Below are positions 1 through 8,165 of a stretch of 64,000 nucleotides of DNA, piece by piece. Within the stretch, counting starts at the first letter, position 1. Each line of letters starts with the position of its first letter. The translations under genes and the position numbers were made by a program. The notes under the pieces are model-generated. The model had not been told where the DNA came from, did no database searches, and worked only from the letters and a program-made list of their open reading frames with translations. The DNA is from Streptococcus sp. bf_0095 (GTDB lineage: Bacteria; Bacillota; Bacilli; Lactobacillales; Streptococcaceae): contig NZ_RCYU01000001.1 in assembly GCF_004166885.1 (NCBI RefSeq), forward strand, positions 434,001 to 498,000, written 5' to 3'.

Positions 1-1193
1 AGGAAGAAAATGCGCGTCCTTTGATGATTGCGGCCGATATTTATCGTCCAGCAGCCATTGACCAGTTGAAGACGCTTGGTCAGCAGATCAATGTCCCTGT
101 CTTTTCACTTGGTACAGAAGTCCCTGCAGTGGAGATCGTTCGCCAAGGTTTGGAACAGGCAAGAGCCAACCACAATGACTATGTCTTGATTGATACAGCC
201 GGTCGTCTGCAAATTGATGAAAAACTCATGGCTGAGTTGCGTGATGTCAAAGCCCTTGCTGAGCCGAATGAAATCCTCTTGGTTGTCGATGCCATGATTG
301 GTCAAGAAGCGGCCAATGTGGCGCGTGAGTTCAATGAACAACTCGAAGTGACCGGGGTGATCTTGACCAAGATTGATGGGGATACCCGTGGTGGTGCAGC
401 CCTTTCTGTCCGTCAGATTACTGGGAAGCCAATCAAATTCACTGGTACTGGTGAAAAAATCACTGATATCGAAACCTTCCACCCAGACCGCATGTCTGGT
501 CGGATCCTCGGTATGGGGGATATGCTGACGCTGATCGAGAAGGCTTCTCAAGAATACGATGAGAAACGTTCCCTTGAACTCGCTGAGAAGATGCGGGAAA
601 ATACCTTCGATTTCAACGATTTCATTGATCAATTAGACCAAGTACAAAATATGGGACCAATGGAAGATCTGCTCAAGATGCTTCCAGGAATGGCCAACAA
701 TCCAGCCATGAAGAACCTCAAGGTCGATGAACGAGAAATTGCTCGCAAACGTGCGATCGTATCATCCATGACACCAGCTGAACGGGAAAATCCAGATTTG
801 TTAAATCCAAGCCGTCGTCGTCGGATTGCTGCTGGTTCAGGAAATAGCTTTGTCGAAGTCAATAAATTCATCAAGGACTTTAACCAAGCCAAGCAGATGA
901 TGCAAGGTGTCCTCTCTGGCGATATGAACAAGATGATGAAACAAATGGGGCTCAATCCAAATAATATGCCGAAGAATATGCCTGGTGGAATGCCTGATAT
1001 GTCTGCCCTCGAAGGCATGATGGGACAAGGTGGCATGCCTGACTTGTCAGCTCTTGGCGGAGGCGCTGGAATGCCTGATATGAGCCAAATGTTCGGTGGT
1101 GGTCTCAAAGGAAAAGCCGGTGAATTTATGATGAAACGGGCGATGAATAAGATGGCCAAACAAATGCGAAAAAATAAGAAAAAACGGAAATAA
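1..1193 (+). CDS. ffh: Signal recognition particle protein Ffh (5'-truncated by window edge)
   Basis: Ffh is the GTPase of the signal recognition particle. With 4.5S RNA it delivers membrane proteins to FtsY at the membrane. The reading frame is open from base 3, so the start lies outside the window. About 396 codons are visible, against the roughly 520 expected, so the N domain and the P-loop are missing. Seen directly: the G3-like motif DTAGR, the G4-like motif TKIDGDTRGG, and a methionine-rich M domain with the RNA-binding helix around SRRRRIAAGSG. The C-terminal tail is rich in Gly-Met-Pro and ends in a basic stretch. A weak hairpin terminator follows at 1202-1234. In S. mutans ffh belongs to the sat operon; satD and satE homologues lie 15 kb away here. 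Confidence 0.97.
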   Translation, partial: EENARPLMIAADIYRPAAIDQLKTLGQQINVPVFSLGTEVPAVEIVRQGLEQARANHNDYVLIDTAGRLQIDEKLMAELRDVKALAEPNEILLVVDAMIGQEAANVAREFNEQLEVTGVILTKIDGDTRGGAALSVRQITGKPIKFTGTGEKITDIETFHPDRMSGRILGMGDMLTLIEKASQEYDEKRSLELAEKMRENTFDFNDFIDQLDQVQNMGPMEDLLKMLPGMANNPAMKNLKVDEREIARKRAIVSSMTPAERENPDLLNPSRRRRIAAGSGNSFVEVNKFIKDFNQAKQMMQGVLSGDMNKMMKQMGLNPNNMPKNMPGGMPDMSALEGMMGQGGMPDLSALGGGAGMPDMSQMFGGGLKGKAGEFMMKRAMNKMAKQMRKNKKKRK

Positions 1194-1201
1194 TCGTTTC
1201 T

Positions 1202-1234
1202 AAGAGGGCCTGGAACACTGTTCCGGGTTCTTTT
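1202..1234 (+). terminator. Terminator after ffh
   Basis: GGAAC pairs with GTTCC around an ACT loop, and flanking G-U pairs extend the stem. A short T-rich tract follows. This is the expected end of the ffh transcript. Confidence 0.6.
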
Positions 1235-1255
1235 AGAAACTACTACTAGAGGATC

Positions 1256-2023
1256 ATGTTAAAAAAACTATTTCAACAAGTCATTCGTTTCTTTGCAAGA
1301 TTGTTTTCTTCGCACAGCAAGCCCTTTGAATTTCCTAAAGGGTCAAAGAAACCACCGATCAGACCAATCATCTTTGTACCTGGAAGTTCAGCTAGTATCC
1401 AGCGATTCAACGGAACCATCCGCATGCTCCATCGCTTTTCTAGAAAAAAACAGAGTCTTTTAAAAATAAAAGTCAATAAAGATCATTCTATAGAAATGGA
1501 GGGAAGACTGAATACGAAAGAGCCGAATCCGATGATTGTGATTGGCTTCGAGAACAATCGAGATGGCTACAGCAATATCAAGCAGCAAATCGAATCCCTT
1601 AAGATCGCTTTAACCTATCTTCTTGATCACTATTATTTTACAGAGTTCAAGGCAGTCGGGCACTCCAATGGTGGACTAGTTTTGACTGGCTTATTGGAAA
1701 GTGGCTTTTTAGAAAAGAAAAAGCTGACCGTGAGCAAGCTGGTTATTATTGGTAGTCCTTACCAATTCAATCAAGAAATGTATGACGATTTTCAAAAATG
1801 GAAGCATCGATTAGATAAAGAAGTAGAGGTCCTTAACTTTGTCGGTAGCTTTGCTGGGAAATCAGACGGGATCGTCCCTCTTTCTAGTGCTAAAGCAGCA
1901 CATTCTATTTTTGAGAAACAAGCCTATACAGAAGTGAATTTAAAAGGACGCAAGGCTCATCATTCAGCTTTACCCACTAATCCAGATCTAGTGAAACAGT
2001 TAAGTCTATTTTTGAATCTATAA
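1256..2023 (+). CDS. Alpha/beta hydrolase, DUF915-like
   Basis: A 255-residue protein that looks like a DUF915-type alpha/beta hydrolase, a lipase-fold family common in lactic acid bacteria. Seen directly: an amphipathic basic N-terminus with no clear signal peptidase site; the oxyanion-strand motif PIIFVPGSSAS near residue 38; the nucleophile elbow GHSNGG at 135-140 with Ser137; a later Asp in SDGIVPL; and a His in KAHHSALP. Together these form a plausible Ser-Asp-His triad. A ribosome binding site (AGAGGA) precedes the ATG. The gene lies alone between ffh and the acetyl esterase, and a strong hairpin terminator follows. The substrate is unknown; members are often annotated as cell-surface hydrolases, but the hydrophobic N-terminus here is too basic to be sure of export. 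Confidence 0.8.
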   Translation: MLKKLFQQVIRFFARLFSSHSKPFEFPKGSKKPPIRPIIFVPGSSASIQRFNGTIRMLHRFSRKKQSLLKIKVNKDHSIEMEGRLNTKEPNPMIVIGFENNRDGYSNIKQQIESLKIALTYLLDHYYFTEFKAVGHSNGGLVLTGLLESGFLEKKKLTVSKLVIIGSPYQFNQEMYDDFQKWKHRLDKEVEVLNFVGSFAGKSDGIVPLSSAKAAHSIFEKQAYTEVNLKGRKAHHSALPTNPDLVKQLSLFLNL

Positions 2024-2025
2024 TT

Positions 2026-2055
2026 AAATTACATAATTTCAGTTATGTAATTTTT
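2026..2055 (+). terminator. Terminator after the DUF915 hydrolase
   Basis: Perfect 11-bp arms AAATTACATAA/TTATGTAATTT with a 6-base loop and a T-run. The same arms recur after xerS at 4366-4393. Confidence 0.8.
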
Positions 2056-2128
2056 ATTTGTCTCTTGCAATCCTTAAGTAAATATGGTACATTTTTGGTA
2101 GCGATTACATATTCCTAAGGAGGGTTTT

Positions 2129-3112
2129 ATGAAAGATCCTAAATTACTAGAATTAATGAAAGATTATAGGGGGCGTGATGAAGTGCCCGCAGACTTTGAT
2201 ACCTTTTGGGATCAAGCCCTAGCAAAGATTACTGAACTGCCTAAATACAAGCTTGAAGAACGAGATTTCAGCATTCCAAATGTTGTTTGTTATGAATTAA
2301 CCTTTAAAGGGACACGAGATGGTCTTGTTTATGCGCGAGTTGTTTTTCCAAAAACAGATCAACAGATTCCAGTTATTTTCCATTTTCATGGTTATATGGG
2401 CCGTTGTTGGGATTGGACAGACATGCTGGCTTATACAGTAGCTGGCTATGGAGTTGTGTCTATGGACGTAAGAGGTCAATCAGGCTATTCAACAGACGGA
2501 GATCGATCACCACTTGGAAATACTGTAAAAGGACAGATTATCCGCGGAGCTGTGGAAGGTCCAGATGAGCTATTTTATAAGGATGTCTACTTAGATCTTT
2601 ACCAGTTAATAGAAATTGTAGCTAGCTTTCCTCAAGTTGACAACAGCAAACTCGCCAGCTATGGAGCCTCTCAAGGTGGTGCCTTGGCCCTGGTTGCTGC
2701 CGGATTGAATCCAAGAATTCAACGAACGGTAGCCATTTATCCATTCTTATCAGACTTCAGACGTGTATTAGAGCTTGGAAACACCAGTGAAGCCTATGAC
2801 GAGCTTTTCCGTTATTTCAAATTCCATGATTCATTCCATGAAACGGAAGACCAAATCATGGAGAACTTAGCCTATATTGATGTGAAAAATTTTGCCCATC
2901 GCATTAAAGGACAGGTTCACATGATTACAGGATTAGATGATGATGTCTGTTATCCTGTGACACAGTTTGCCATTTATAATCGATTAGAAGGTCAAAATGA
3001 GCATTTAATCATGCCAGAATATGCACATGAAGCTATGAATGTTCAAGTCAATGATCGTGTGTACAATTGGCTCTGTGGTAGCAAGATTGGTTTTCGATAT
3101 GTAGAAAAATAA
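2129..3112 (+). CDS. Acetylxylan esterase / cephalosporin-C deacetylase family
   Basis: A 327-residue carbohydrate esterase family 7-type enzyme that removes acetyl groups from small acetylated sugars or oligosaccharides. It has no signal peptide, so it probably acts in the cytoplasm. Seen directly: HFHGYMGR near residue 85 (oxyanion region), the nucleophile elbow YGASQGG with Ser181, an Asp near 270 (GLDDDVCYP) and His300 (YAHEAMN). The order and spacing match the Bacillus enzyme triad, and the length is typical of the family. A strong AAGGAGG ribosome binding site precedes the ATG. It is monocistronic, with its own terminator. The physiological substrate is unknown; acetylated host or dietary glycans are an inference. 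Confidence 0.88.
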   Translation: MKDPKLLELMKDYRGRDEVPADFDTFWDQALAKITELPKYKLEERDFSIPNVVCYELTFKGTRDGLVYARVVFPKTDQQIPVIFHFHGYMGRCWDWTDMLAYTVAGYGVVSMDVRGQSGYSTDGDRSPLGNTVKGQIIRGAVEGPDELFYKDVYLDLYQLIEIVASFPQVDNSKLASYGASQGGALALVAAGLNPRIQRTVAIYPFLSDFRRVLELGNTSEAYDELFRYFKFHDSFHETEDQIMENLAYIDVKNFAHRIKGQVHMITGLDDDVCYPVTQFAIYNRLEGQNEHLIMPEYAHEAMNVQVNDRVYNWLCGSKIGFRYVEK

Positions 3113-3122
3113 GTTAGAGAAA

Positions 3123-3161
3123 AAAACAATCAGTAGATCCATGAGATTTACTGATTGTTTT
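3123..3161 (+). terminator. Terminator after the acetyl esterase
   Basis: 13-bp arms AAAACAATCAGTA/TACTGATTGTTTT with a T-rich 3' side. Confidence 0.85.
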
Positions 3162-3213
3162 GTTAAAAAAGCTATACAGTAAAACTAAAACAGTCCTATA
3201 GATCCCCTATAAC

Positions 3214-3244
3214 ATCTTTCCGAAAAACTATAATTTTCTTGAAA
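3214..3244. other. dif-like chromosome dimer resolution site (difSL type)
   Basis: The 31-bp stretch begins ATCTTTCCGAA and ends TTTTCTTGAAA around an A/T-rich centre. It matches what I recall of the difSL site used by the single-recombinase XerS system of streptococci and lactococci, which is found immediately upstream of xerS. It lies 51 bp before the xerS ATG. Its right end is also the -35 hexamer (TTGAAA, 3239-3244) of the xerS promoter. Gene orientation changes from + to - just beyond it, as expected at a terminus. Confidence 0.85.
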
Positions 3245-3277
3245 AATATATCTGGCTATGCTATACTACTAGTATAG
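3239..3277 (+). promoter_or_regulatory. xerS promoter with overlapping palindrome
   Basis: -35 TTGAAA (3239-3244), 17-bp spacer, -10 TATACT (3262-3267). The -35 lies inside the dif-like site. The -10 lies inside a perfect palindrome, CTATACTA-C-TAGTATAG (3261-3277). Both elements could allow regulation, including by XerS itself; that is inference. Confidence 0.75.
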
Positions 3278-3295
3278 AAAGATTTGGAGAAAAAC

Positions 3296-4366
3296 ATGAA
3301 ACGCGAGATCTTATTAGAACGTATCGATAAACTCAAACAAGTCATGCCTTGGTACGTCTTAGAATATTACCAATCAAAACTGGCCGTTCCATACAGTTTT
3401 ACAACTTTGTACGAATACTTAAAGGAATACGATCGATTTTTTACCTGGGTTTTGGAATCTGGTATATCGGATGCTGATACCATGGCCGAGATCCCTTTAG
3501 ACGTTCTGGAGCACATGACCAAGAAAGACATGGAATCCTTTATTCTTTACTTACGTGAACGCCCTCTGCTCAATGCCAATACAACGAAAAACGGGGTTTC
3601 CCAAACGACTATTAACCGTACCCTTTCTGCATTATCTAGTCTCTATAAGTATTTGACTGAGGAAGTTGAAAATGAGCAAGGAGAACCTTATTTCTACCGC
3701 AACGTCATGAAGAAGGTTGCTACCAAGAAAAAGAAAGAAACCTTGGCTGCTCGAGCTGAAAATATCAAGCAGAAGCTCTTTTTAGGTGAGGAAACAGAAG
3801 GTTTTCTTAACTATATCGACCAGGAGTACCCTCAAACACTCTCAAATCGCGCCTTATCCTCTTTTAATAAGAATAAAGAGCGAGATTTAGCCATTATCGC
3901 ACTCCTTCTTGCCTCTGGTGTCCGTCTCTCTGAAGCCGTTAACCTAGACCTTCGTGACCTCAATCTTAAGATGATGGTCATTGACGTCACTCGAAAAGGT
4001 GGAAAACGAGACTCAGTCAATGTTGCTGCCTTTGCTAAGCCTTATCTAGAACAATATCTCGCGATTCGAGACAAGCGTTACAAGGCAGAAAAGACTGATA
4101 CAGCTCTCTTTCTGACCTTGTATCGAGGTGTTCCAAACCGGATCGATGCTTCTAGCGTTGAAAAGATGGTCGCCAAGTATTCAGAAGACTTCAAAGTCCG
4201 CGTGACACCCCACAAGCTTCGCCATACATTAGCAACTCGTCTCTATGATGCTACCAAATCACAGGTCTTGGTCAGCCACCAGCTAGGACATGCTAGCACC
4301 CAAGTTACAGACTTATATACGCATATCGTTAATGATGAGCAGAAAAATGCCTTGGATAGTTTATAA
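3296..4366 (+). CDS. xerS: Tyrosine recombinase XerS
   Basis: XerS resolves chromosome dimers at the dif site at the replication terminus with FtsK's help. Streptococci use this one enzyme in place of XerC/XerD. The start is the ATG at 3296 (356 aa, the usual streptococcal length); the in-frame TTG 12 bases upstream is part of the ribosome binding site (TTTGGAG). Seen directly: an N-terminal SAM-like DNA-binding domain (about residues 15-115) and a C-terminal catalytic domain with the Arg in [12 protein letters not shown], the [11 protein letters not shown] box, GHAST and the nucleophile Tyr in DLYTHI. The upstream dif-like site supports the assignment. Two terminators follow. Confidence 0.97.
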   Translation: MKREILLERIDKLKQVMPWYVLEYYQSKLAVPYSFTTLYEYLKEYDRFFTWVLESGISDADTMAEIPLDVLEHMTKKDMESFILYLRERPLLNANTTKNGVSQTTINRTLSALSSLYKYLTEEVENEQGEPYFYRNVMKKVATKKKKETLAARAENIKQKLFLGEETEGFLNYIDQEYPQTLSNRALSSFNKNKERDLAIIALLLASGVRLSEAVNLDLRDLNLKMMVIDVTRKGGKRDSVNVAAFAKPYLEQYLAIRDKRYKAEKTDTALFLTLYRGVPNRIDASSVEKMVAKYSEDFKVRVTPHKLRHTLATRLYDATKSQVLVSHQLGHASTQVTDLYTHIVNDEQKNALDSL

Positions 4367-4393
4367 AATTACATAACGTAAATTATGTAATTT
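4366..4393 (+). terminator. Terminator after xerS
   Basis: Arms AAATTACATAA/TTATGTAATTT, identical to those at 2026-2053, with a 6-base loop. It begins within the stop codon. Confidence 0.75.
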
Positions 4394-4402
4394 ATTAGTT
4401 TT

Positions 4403-4443
4403 AAAAAGAGCGATAGATTTTTTGAATGTCTACCGCTCTTTTA
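4403..4443. terminator. Bidirectional terminator between xerS and the convergent gene
   Basis: AAAAGAGCG-TAGA arms face each other across a loop, with A-runs and T-runs on both sides. It can end transcription from xerS and from the convergent gene 4450-5091. Confidence 0.75.
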
Positions 4444-4449
4444 TACTTT

Positions 4450-5091
4450 CTATAAAAATTCGATCCAATAATTACGGTGTGGTTCAATAATGACTGGTTT
4501 TCCCCAGAATGATTTTAGATAGGCCAAGTTTGCAGGGGTGACAGGTCTTTTTTCACCATTGAACTTCTCTGCACTCTCTTTCGTTAGAAAGCATTTAACA
4601 GCTTCATATGGTGTACCATCGCTCGCTGTTCGATCAATTCCTAAATAAGCAATTTCATCACCGGCTTTTGGAAAATCTGTAAATAGTTTACCAATAAAAT
4701 AAACCGTCTTATCTTTCATTAATTCATAAGCCTTACTATTTTCCAGTCTGTTATTCGCTGCAGCGTACATAATACAAAAACTGTCCACAATATCTTTCAA
4801 AGGCATTAATTCTTCTTTGCTGACTATAATTTCGTCGGGAGCAAGTCCACCAAGGATTAAATTTTTATAATGAGGTTGCTGGATGATATTATCTAAAGCC
4901 ATTCCTAATGGTAGTTGGACAGCTTGATAGCCTAATGGTTCGAGCTCTTGCTTTTTCTGGTCAAGGTGTCCTTGTGTAATACTGACATTCAAATCATAAG
5001 GATTGGAAGGTTGTTGTTTGCTAAAAAAAGCCACTACTATACGATCTAACTGTTCAAATAGACCAAGATTTTCCACTGGAATTTTCATCAT
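4450..5091 (-). CDS. Unknown protein, possibly SseB-like
   Basis: A 213-residue soluble protein that I do not firmly recognise. The N-terminal half contains a repeated-looking GH/LDQKKQELEPLGYQAVQLPLG segment. The C-terminal half has AVKCFLTKESAEKFN followed by PVIIEPHRNYWIEFL, which resembles the way SseB-type proteins end, but the match is weak. There is no signal peptide or membrane segment. An AGGGGA ribosome binding site lies before the ATG ATG start; either Met is possible. It is separated from lplA upstream by a terminator (5167-5197), so it is probably transcribed alone from the short gap. Codon use looks like that of the neighbours. No function is assigned. Confidence 0.75.
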   Translation of the reverse strand: MMKIPVENLGLFEQLDRIVVAFFSKQQPSNPYDLNVSITQGHLDQKKQELEPLGYQAVQLPLGMALDNIIQQPHYKNLILGGLAPDEIIVSKEELMPLKDIVDSFCIMYAAANNRLENSKAYELMKDKTVYFIGKLFTDFPKAGDEIAYLGIDRTASDGTPYEAVKCFLTKESAEKFNGEKRPVTPANLAYLKSFWGKPVIIEPHRNYWIEFL

Positions 5092-5166
5092 CGAATATAA
5101 TCCCCTTTTGTGTTCAGATTTCTTCTATATTGTACACTCATGGTATTTAAATATCAAGTTTAAGAT

Positions 5167-5197
5167 AAAAGATATCCATGTTAAATGGATATCTTTT
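5167..5197 (-). terminator. Terminator after lplA
   Basis: Perfect 13-bp arms AAAAGATATCCAT/ATGGATATCTTTT with a 5-base loop. Confidence 0.85.
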
Positions 5198-5200
5198 ACT

Positions 5201-6190
5201 TTATTCCACCACTGCTTCAGCAATTTCTTCTGCAGTGATACCTGCAAAGTAACGACCTAGGTTAATGGTTTGAAGGGCATTGAGGACGTCTTCACGTTCG
5301 TATTTAACGCCACGAAGAACATCTTCTACTGCTGCAACATCTTCGATACCAAAGAAGTCACCATAAATCTTGATATCTTGAATTTTTGATTCAATGACAT
5401 TAGCGAAGATTTCCACCTTACCACTTGGGAATTTTGTGCCACGACGGACATTGTATTCAGGAGACTTTCCATAGTTCCAATCCCAGGTACCGAACTTGGT
5501 TTCCTTGATCCGATTAATTTCAGCCAATTCTTCATCCGAGAAGACGTATTCTGTCATCTCAGGGTATTCTTTCTTCATGTAGTCCAAAAGCAAGTCACGG
5601 AACTCTTCAACCGTGATTTTTTCTGGCAACTCATCGATGATATTGGTCACACGAGCACGGACTGATTTAACCCCTTTGGACTCAAACTTGTCTTTAGATA
5701 CCTTGAGAGCATTTGCAAGGACTGACAAATCAACGTCAAAAAGAAGGCAACCATGGTGCATGATCCGACCATTGATGTAAGCTTGGGCATTTCCACAGAA
5801 TTTCTTGCCATCAATCTCTAAGTCGTTACGACCTGTAAATTCAGCCTTAACTCCAAGTTGAGCCAAGGTGTTGATCACGGGAGTTGAGAAGCTCTTGAAA
5901 TCAAAGGCCTTGTTTTCATCTTCTTTTGAAATGATGGTGTAGTTGAGGTTGTTCAAATCGTGATAAACAGCCCCACCACCACTGATTCGGCGAACCACTT
6001 CAATCCCATGCTCCCGAACGTAGTCACGGTTGATTTCTTCGATAGTATTTTGGTGGCGACCAACAATGATAGAAGGTTTGTTAATCCAAAGAAGGAAGAT
6101 TTGATCTTCATCCAAGAGGTGCTTAAAAGCATACTCTTCTAAAGCAATATTAAAAGCAGTATCATTTGAATAATTAATAATGTATTTCAT
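5201..6190 (-). CDS. lplA: Lipoate-protein ligase A
   Basis: LplA activates lipoate with ATP and attaches it to a lysine of lipoyl domains, here presumably Lys43 of PdhD next door. Seen directly over 329 residues: an N-terminal BPL/LplA/LipB catalytic domain with VGRHQNTIEEIN, the hallmark RRISGGGAVYHDLNN (about residues 70-85), FCGNAQA, and a C-terminal accessory domain from about residue 245. The length is normal for the family. It lies downstream of pdhD but behind a strong terminator, so it probably has its own transcript. The pairing with a dehydrogenase operon that needs lipoyl groups explains its place. No lipA or lipB is in the window, so scavenged lipoate is likely (inference). Confidence 0.95.
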   Translation of the reverse strand: MKYIINYSNDTAFNIALEEYAFKHLLDEDQIFLLWINKPSIIVGRHQNTIEEINRDYVREHGIEVVRRISGGGAVYHDLNNLNYTIISKEDENKAFDFKSFSTPVINTLAQLGVKAEFTGRNDLEIDGKKFCGNAQAYINGRIMHHGCLLFDVDLSVLANALKVSKDKFESKGVKSVRARVTNIIDELPEKITVEEFRDLLLDYMKKEYPEMTEYVFSDEELAEINRIKETKFGTWDWNYGKSPEYNVRRGTKFPSGKVEIFANVIESKIQDIKIYGDFFGIEDVAAVEDVLRGVKYEREDVLNALQTINLGRYFAGITAEEIAEAVVE

Positions 6191-6289
6191 AGTAATTCCA
6201 AAAATTCGTTTTATAAATCCTACTCATAGTAAGATAAGCATTAGACAGAAATAGTTGAATTTCACTTGAATATTCTGAAGTAGTAAAAA

Positions 6290-6350
6290 GAAATGTAACG
6301 ATAACTCGTTACATTTCTCGGAAAAATTGAGACAGGTAGCTCAATTTTTA
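6290..6350 (-). terminator. Double hairpin terminator after pdhD
   Basis: Two stems occur in order on the minus strand: AAAATTGAG/CTCAATTTT, then AAATGTAAC/GTTACATTT followed by a T-rich tract. This is the expected end of the pdh operon. Confidence 0.75.
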
Positions 6351-6402
6351 GGCATGGAACTCTAAGAGAGGTCGCTGCCGTCCGTACTACTTTAAGAAAA
6401 TT
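6351..6402 (-). repeat. Copy A of a short repeat (GTACGGACG-CAGCGA family)
   Basis: On the minus strand this reads GTACGGACGGCAGCGA, then a CTCT-ctt-AGAG hairpin, then TTCCATG. A related copy lies at 44813-44867 (plus strand), where the hairpin arms are CTTC/GAAG. The copies keep the hairpin while changing its bases. It sits between the pdhD stop and its terminator. Confidence 0.65.
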
Positions 6403-6419
6403 TAGTTGAAAGAATAGTA

Positions 6420-8126
6420 TTATTTCTTCTTAGGTGAGTGAACAGCCAAGCCAAGTACATCTGCAAAAGCCTCGTACATCACTTCTGAGAAGGTTGGGTG
6501 GCCATGAATGGTCTTGAGCATTTCTTCCACAGTGATTTCCATCTCAATGATTGTTGAAGCTTCGTTGATCAATTCAGCTGCTGCTGGACCAATGATGTGA
6601 ACCCCAAGAACTTCACCGTATTTCTTGTCTGCAATGACTTTAACGAATCCTTGAGCTGCATCTGATGCAATGGCACGACCGTTCGCCGCAAAGTTAAATT
6701 TACCGATTTGAACATCGTATTTTTCACGAGCTTGTTCTTCTGTCAAACCAACAGCGGCAACTTCTGGAAGTGTGTAGATAGCTGCAGGCGTCAAGTTCAA
6801 TTTGGCAACAGCATGATTTCCCTTAAGAGCATTTTCAGCCGCAACTTCTCCCATTCTGAAGGCAGCGTGAGCCAACATCTTAGTACCGTTGATATCACCT
6901 GGCGCATAGATACCTGGAACAGACGTTTCCATGTATTCATTAACCTTGACCCGTCCACGATCCAATTCAAACTCAACTTCACCGATTCCTTCAAGATCTG
7001 GAACACGACCGATTGAAAGAAGAGCTTTGTTTGCGATAATATCATCTTTTCCTTCAACCTTGATACGGAGTTTGCCATCTTCTTCAATGATTTCTTGCAA
7101 TTTCGTATCCGTCAAGATGGTCATACCCTTGCGTTCAAGGATCAAGCGAAGGTTCTTAGATACTTCCGCATCCATAGCTGGAACAATGCGGTCCATCATT
7201 TCGATGACTGTTACTTTTGAACCAAAAGTCATGAAGGCTTGACCAAGTTCGATACCGACAACCCCGCCACCGATGATCACGAGGCTTTCTGGAACTTCGT
7301 TCATTTCAAGGATATCATCACTGGTCATGACAAGGGATGATTCCATACCTGGAACGTTAATCTTGCTGACTTTGGAACCACCAGCAAGGATGATTTTCTT
7401 CGTTTCAAGCAATTCAGAACCATTAACCAAGACATTCTTATCTTTCGTAATGGTACCGATACCCTTGTGAACATCCACACCGTAGCTGCGAAGAAGACCC
7501 GCAACACCACCAACAAGGGTATTAACAACTTTAGATTTAGTTTCTAAAAGTTTATCCATATCTACTGAGAAACTTGGATTTTCAATGATAATACCACGGT
7601 TGGCTGCATGTCCGATATTTTCAATAATTTCAGCGTTGTGGAGGTAAGTCTTAGTCGGGATACATCCGCGGTTCAAGCACGTTCCACCAAGTTCAGATTT
7701 CTCAACAAGAGCAACCTTACCACCTAGTTGAGCTGCTTTAATAGCAGATACGTAACCAGCAGGACCACCACCAATCACTACGATATCATAAGCATCATCG
7801 CTCTTATTGTCATCGTTTGAAGCACTTGCTGCAGCTGGTGCTGGACTCGCTTCTGGTGCTGCTGCTCCAGCGGTTGGGATGTTTTCCCCTTCTTCACCAA
7901 GGTAACCGATTACTTCTGTTACAGGAACCGTTTCTCCGTCCCCTTTCAAGATAGCAATTAAGTACCCATCTTCTTCTGCTTCCAATTCCATGCTGACTTT
8001 GTCTGTCATAATTTCAAGGAGAACTTCTCCTTCTTTTACAAATTCGCCGACTTTCTTATTCCACTGAACGATTTGTCCTTCGGTCATATCTACGCCGGCT
8101 TTTGGCATAATTACTTCTAAGGCCAT
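6420..8126 (-). CDS. pdhD: Dihydrolipoamide dehydrogenase (E3) with N-terminal lipoyl domain
   Basis: E3 of the pyruvate/acetoin-type dehydrogenase; it reoxidises dihydrolipoyl groups with FAD and NAD+. The start is taken at MALEVIMPKA (8126), which has an AGAGGGA site; the open frame continues 9 codons further upstream. At 568 aa it is longer than a plain E3 (about 470) because residues 1-80 are a lipoyl domain with the modified lysine in EIMTDKVSM (Lys43). An Ala/Pro-rich linker follows (about 83-113). Then come the FAD motif GGGPAGYVSA, the redox disulfide GGTCLNRGCIPT, the NAD-binding GGGVVGIELG and the active-site HGHPTFSEVMYEAF. It is the last gene of pdhA-B-C-D. The E2 beside it has no lipoyl domain, so this one probably serves the whole complex. 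Confidence 0.97.
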   Translation of the reverse strand: MALEVIMPKAGVDMTEGQIVQWNKKVGEFVKEGEVLLEIMTDKVSMELEAEEDGYLIAILKGDGETVPVTEVIGYLGEEGENIPTAGAAAPEASPAPAAASASNDDNKSDDAYDIVVIGGGPAGYVSAIKAAQLGGKVALVEKSELGGTCLNRGCIPTKTYLHNAEIIENIGHAANRGIIIENPSFSVDMDKLLETKSKVVNTLVGGVAGLLRSYGVDVHKGIGTITKDKNVLVNGSELLETKKIILAGGSKVSKINVPGMESSLVMTSDDILEMNEVPESLVIIGGGVVGIELGQAFMTFGSKVTVIEMMDRIVPAMDAEVSKNLRLILERKGMTILTDTKLQEIIEEDGKLRIKVEGKDDIIANKALLSIGRVPDLEGIGEVEFELDRGRVKVNEYMETSVPGIYAPGDINGTKMLAHAAFRMGEVAAENALKGNHAVAKLNLTPAAIYTLPEVAAVGLTEEQAREKYDVQIGKFNFAANGRAIASDAAQGFVKVIADKKYGEVLGVHIIGPAAAELINEASTIIEMEITVEEMLKTIHGHPTFSEVMYEAFADVLGLAVHSPKKK

Positions 8127-8165
8127 TTTATTTCCCTCTTTTTCTTGTTTCAATTCTCTCGTTGA

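Noticed and set aside
629..1159. Long open frame opposite ffh (176 codons)
   Set aside because: Opposite strand of a certain gene; low-complexity Pro/Ile/Ser-rich product and no ribosome binding site.
3409..3416. ComX box TACGAATA within xerS
   Set aside because: Lies in the coding sequence with no T-rich upstream region and no gene start downstream.
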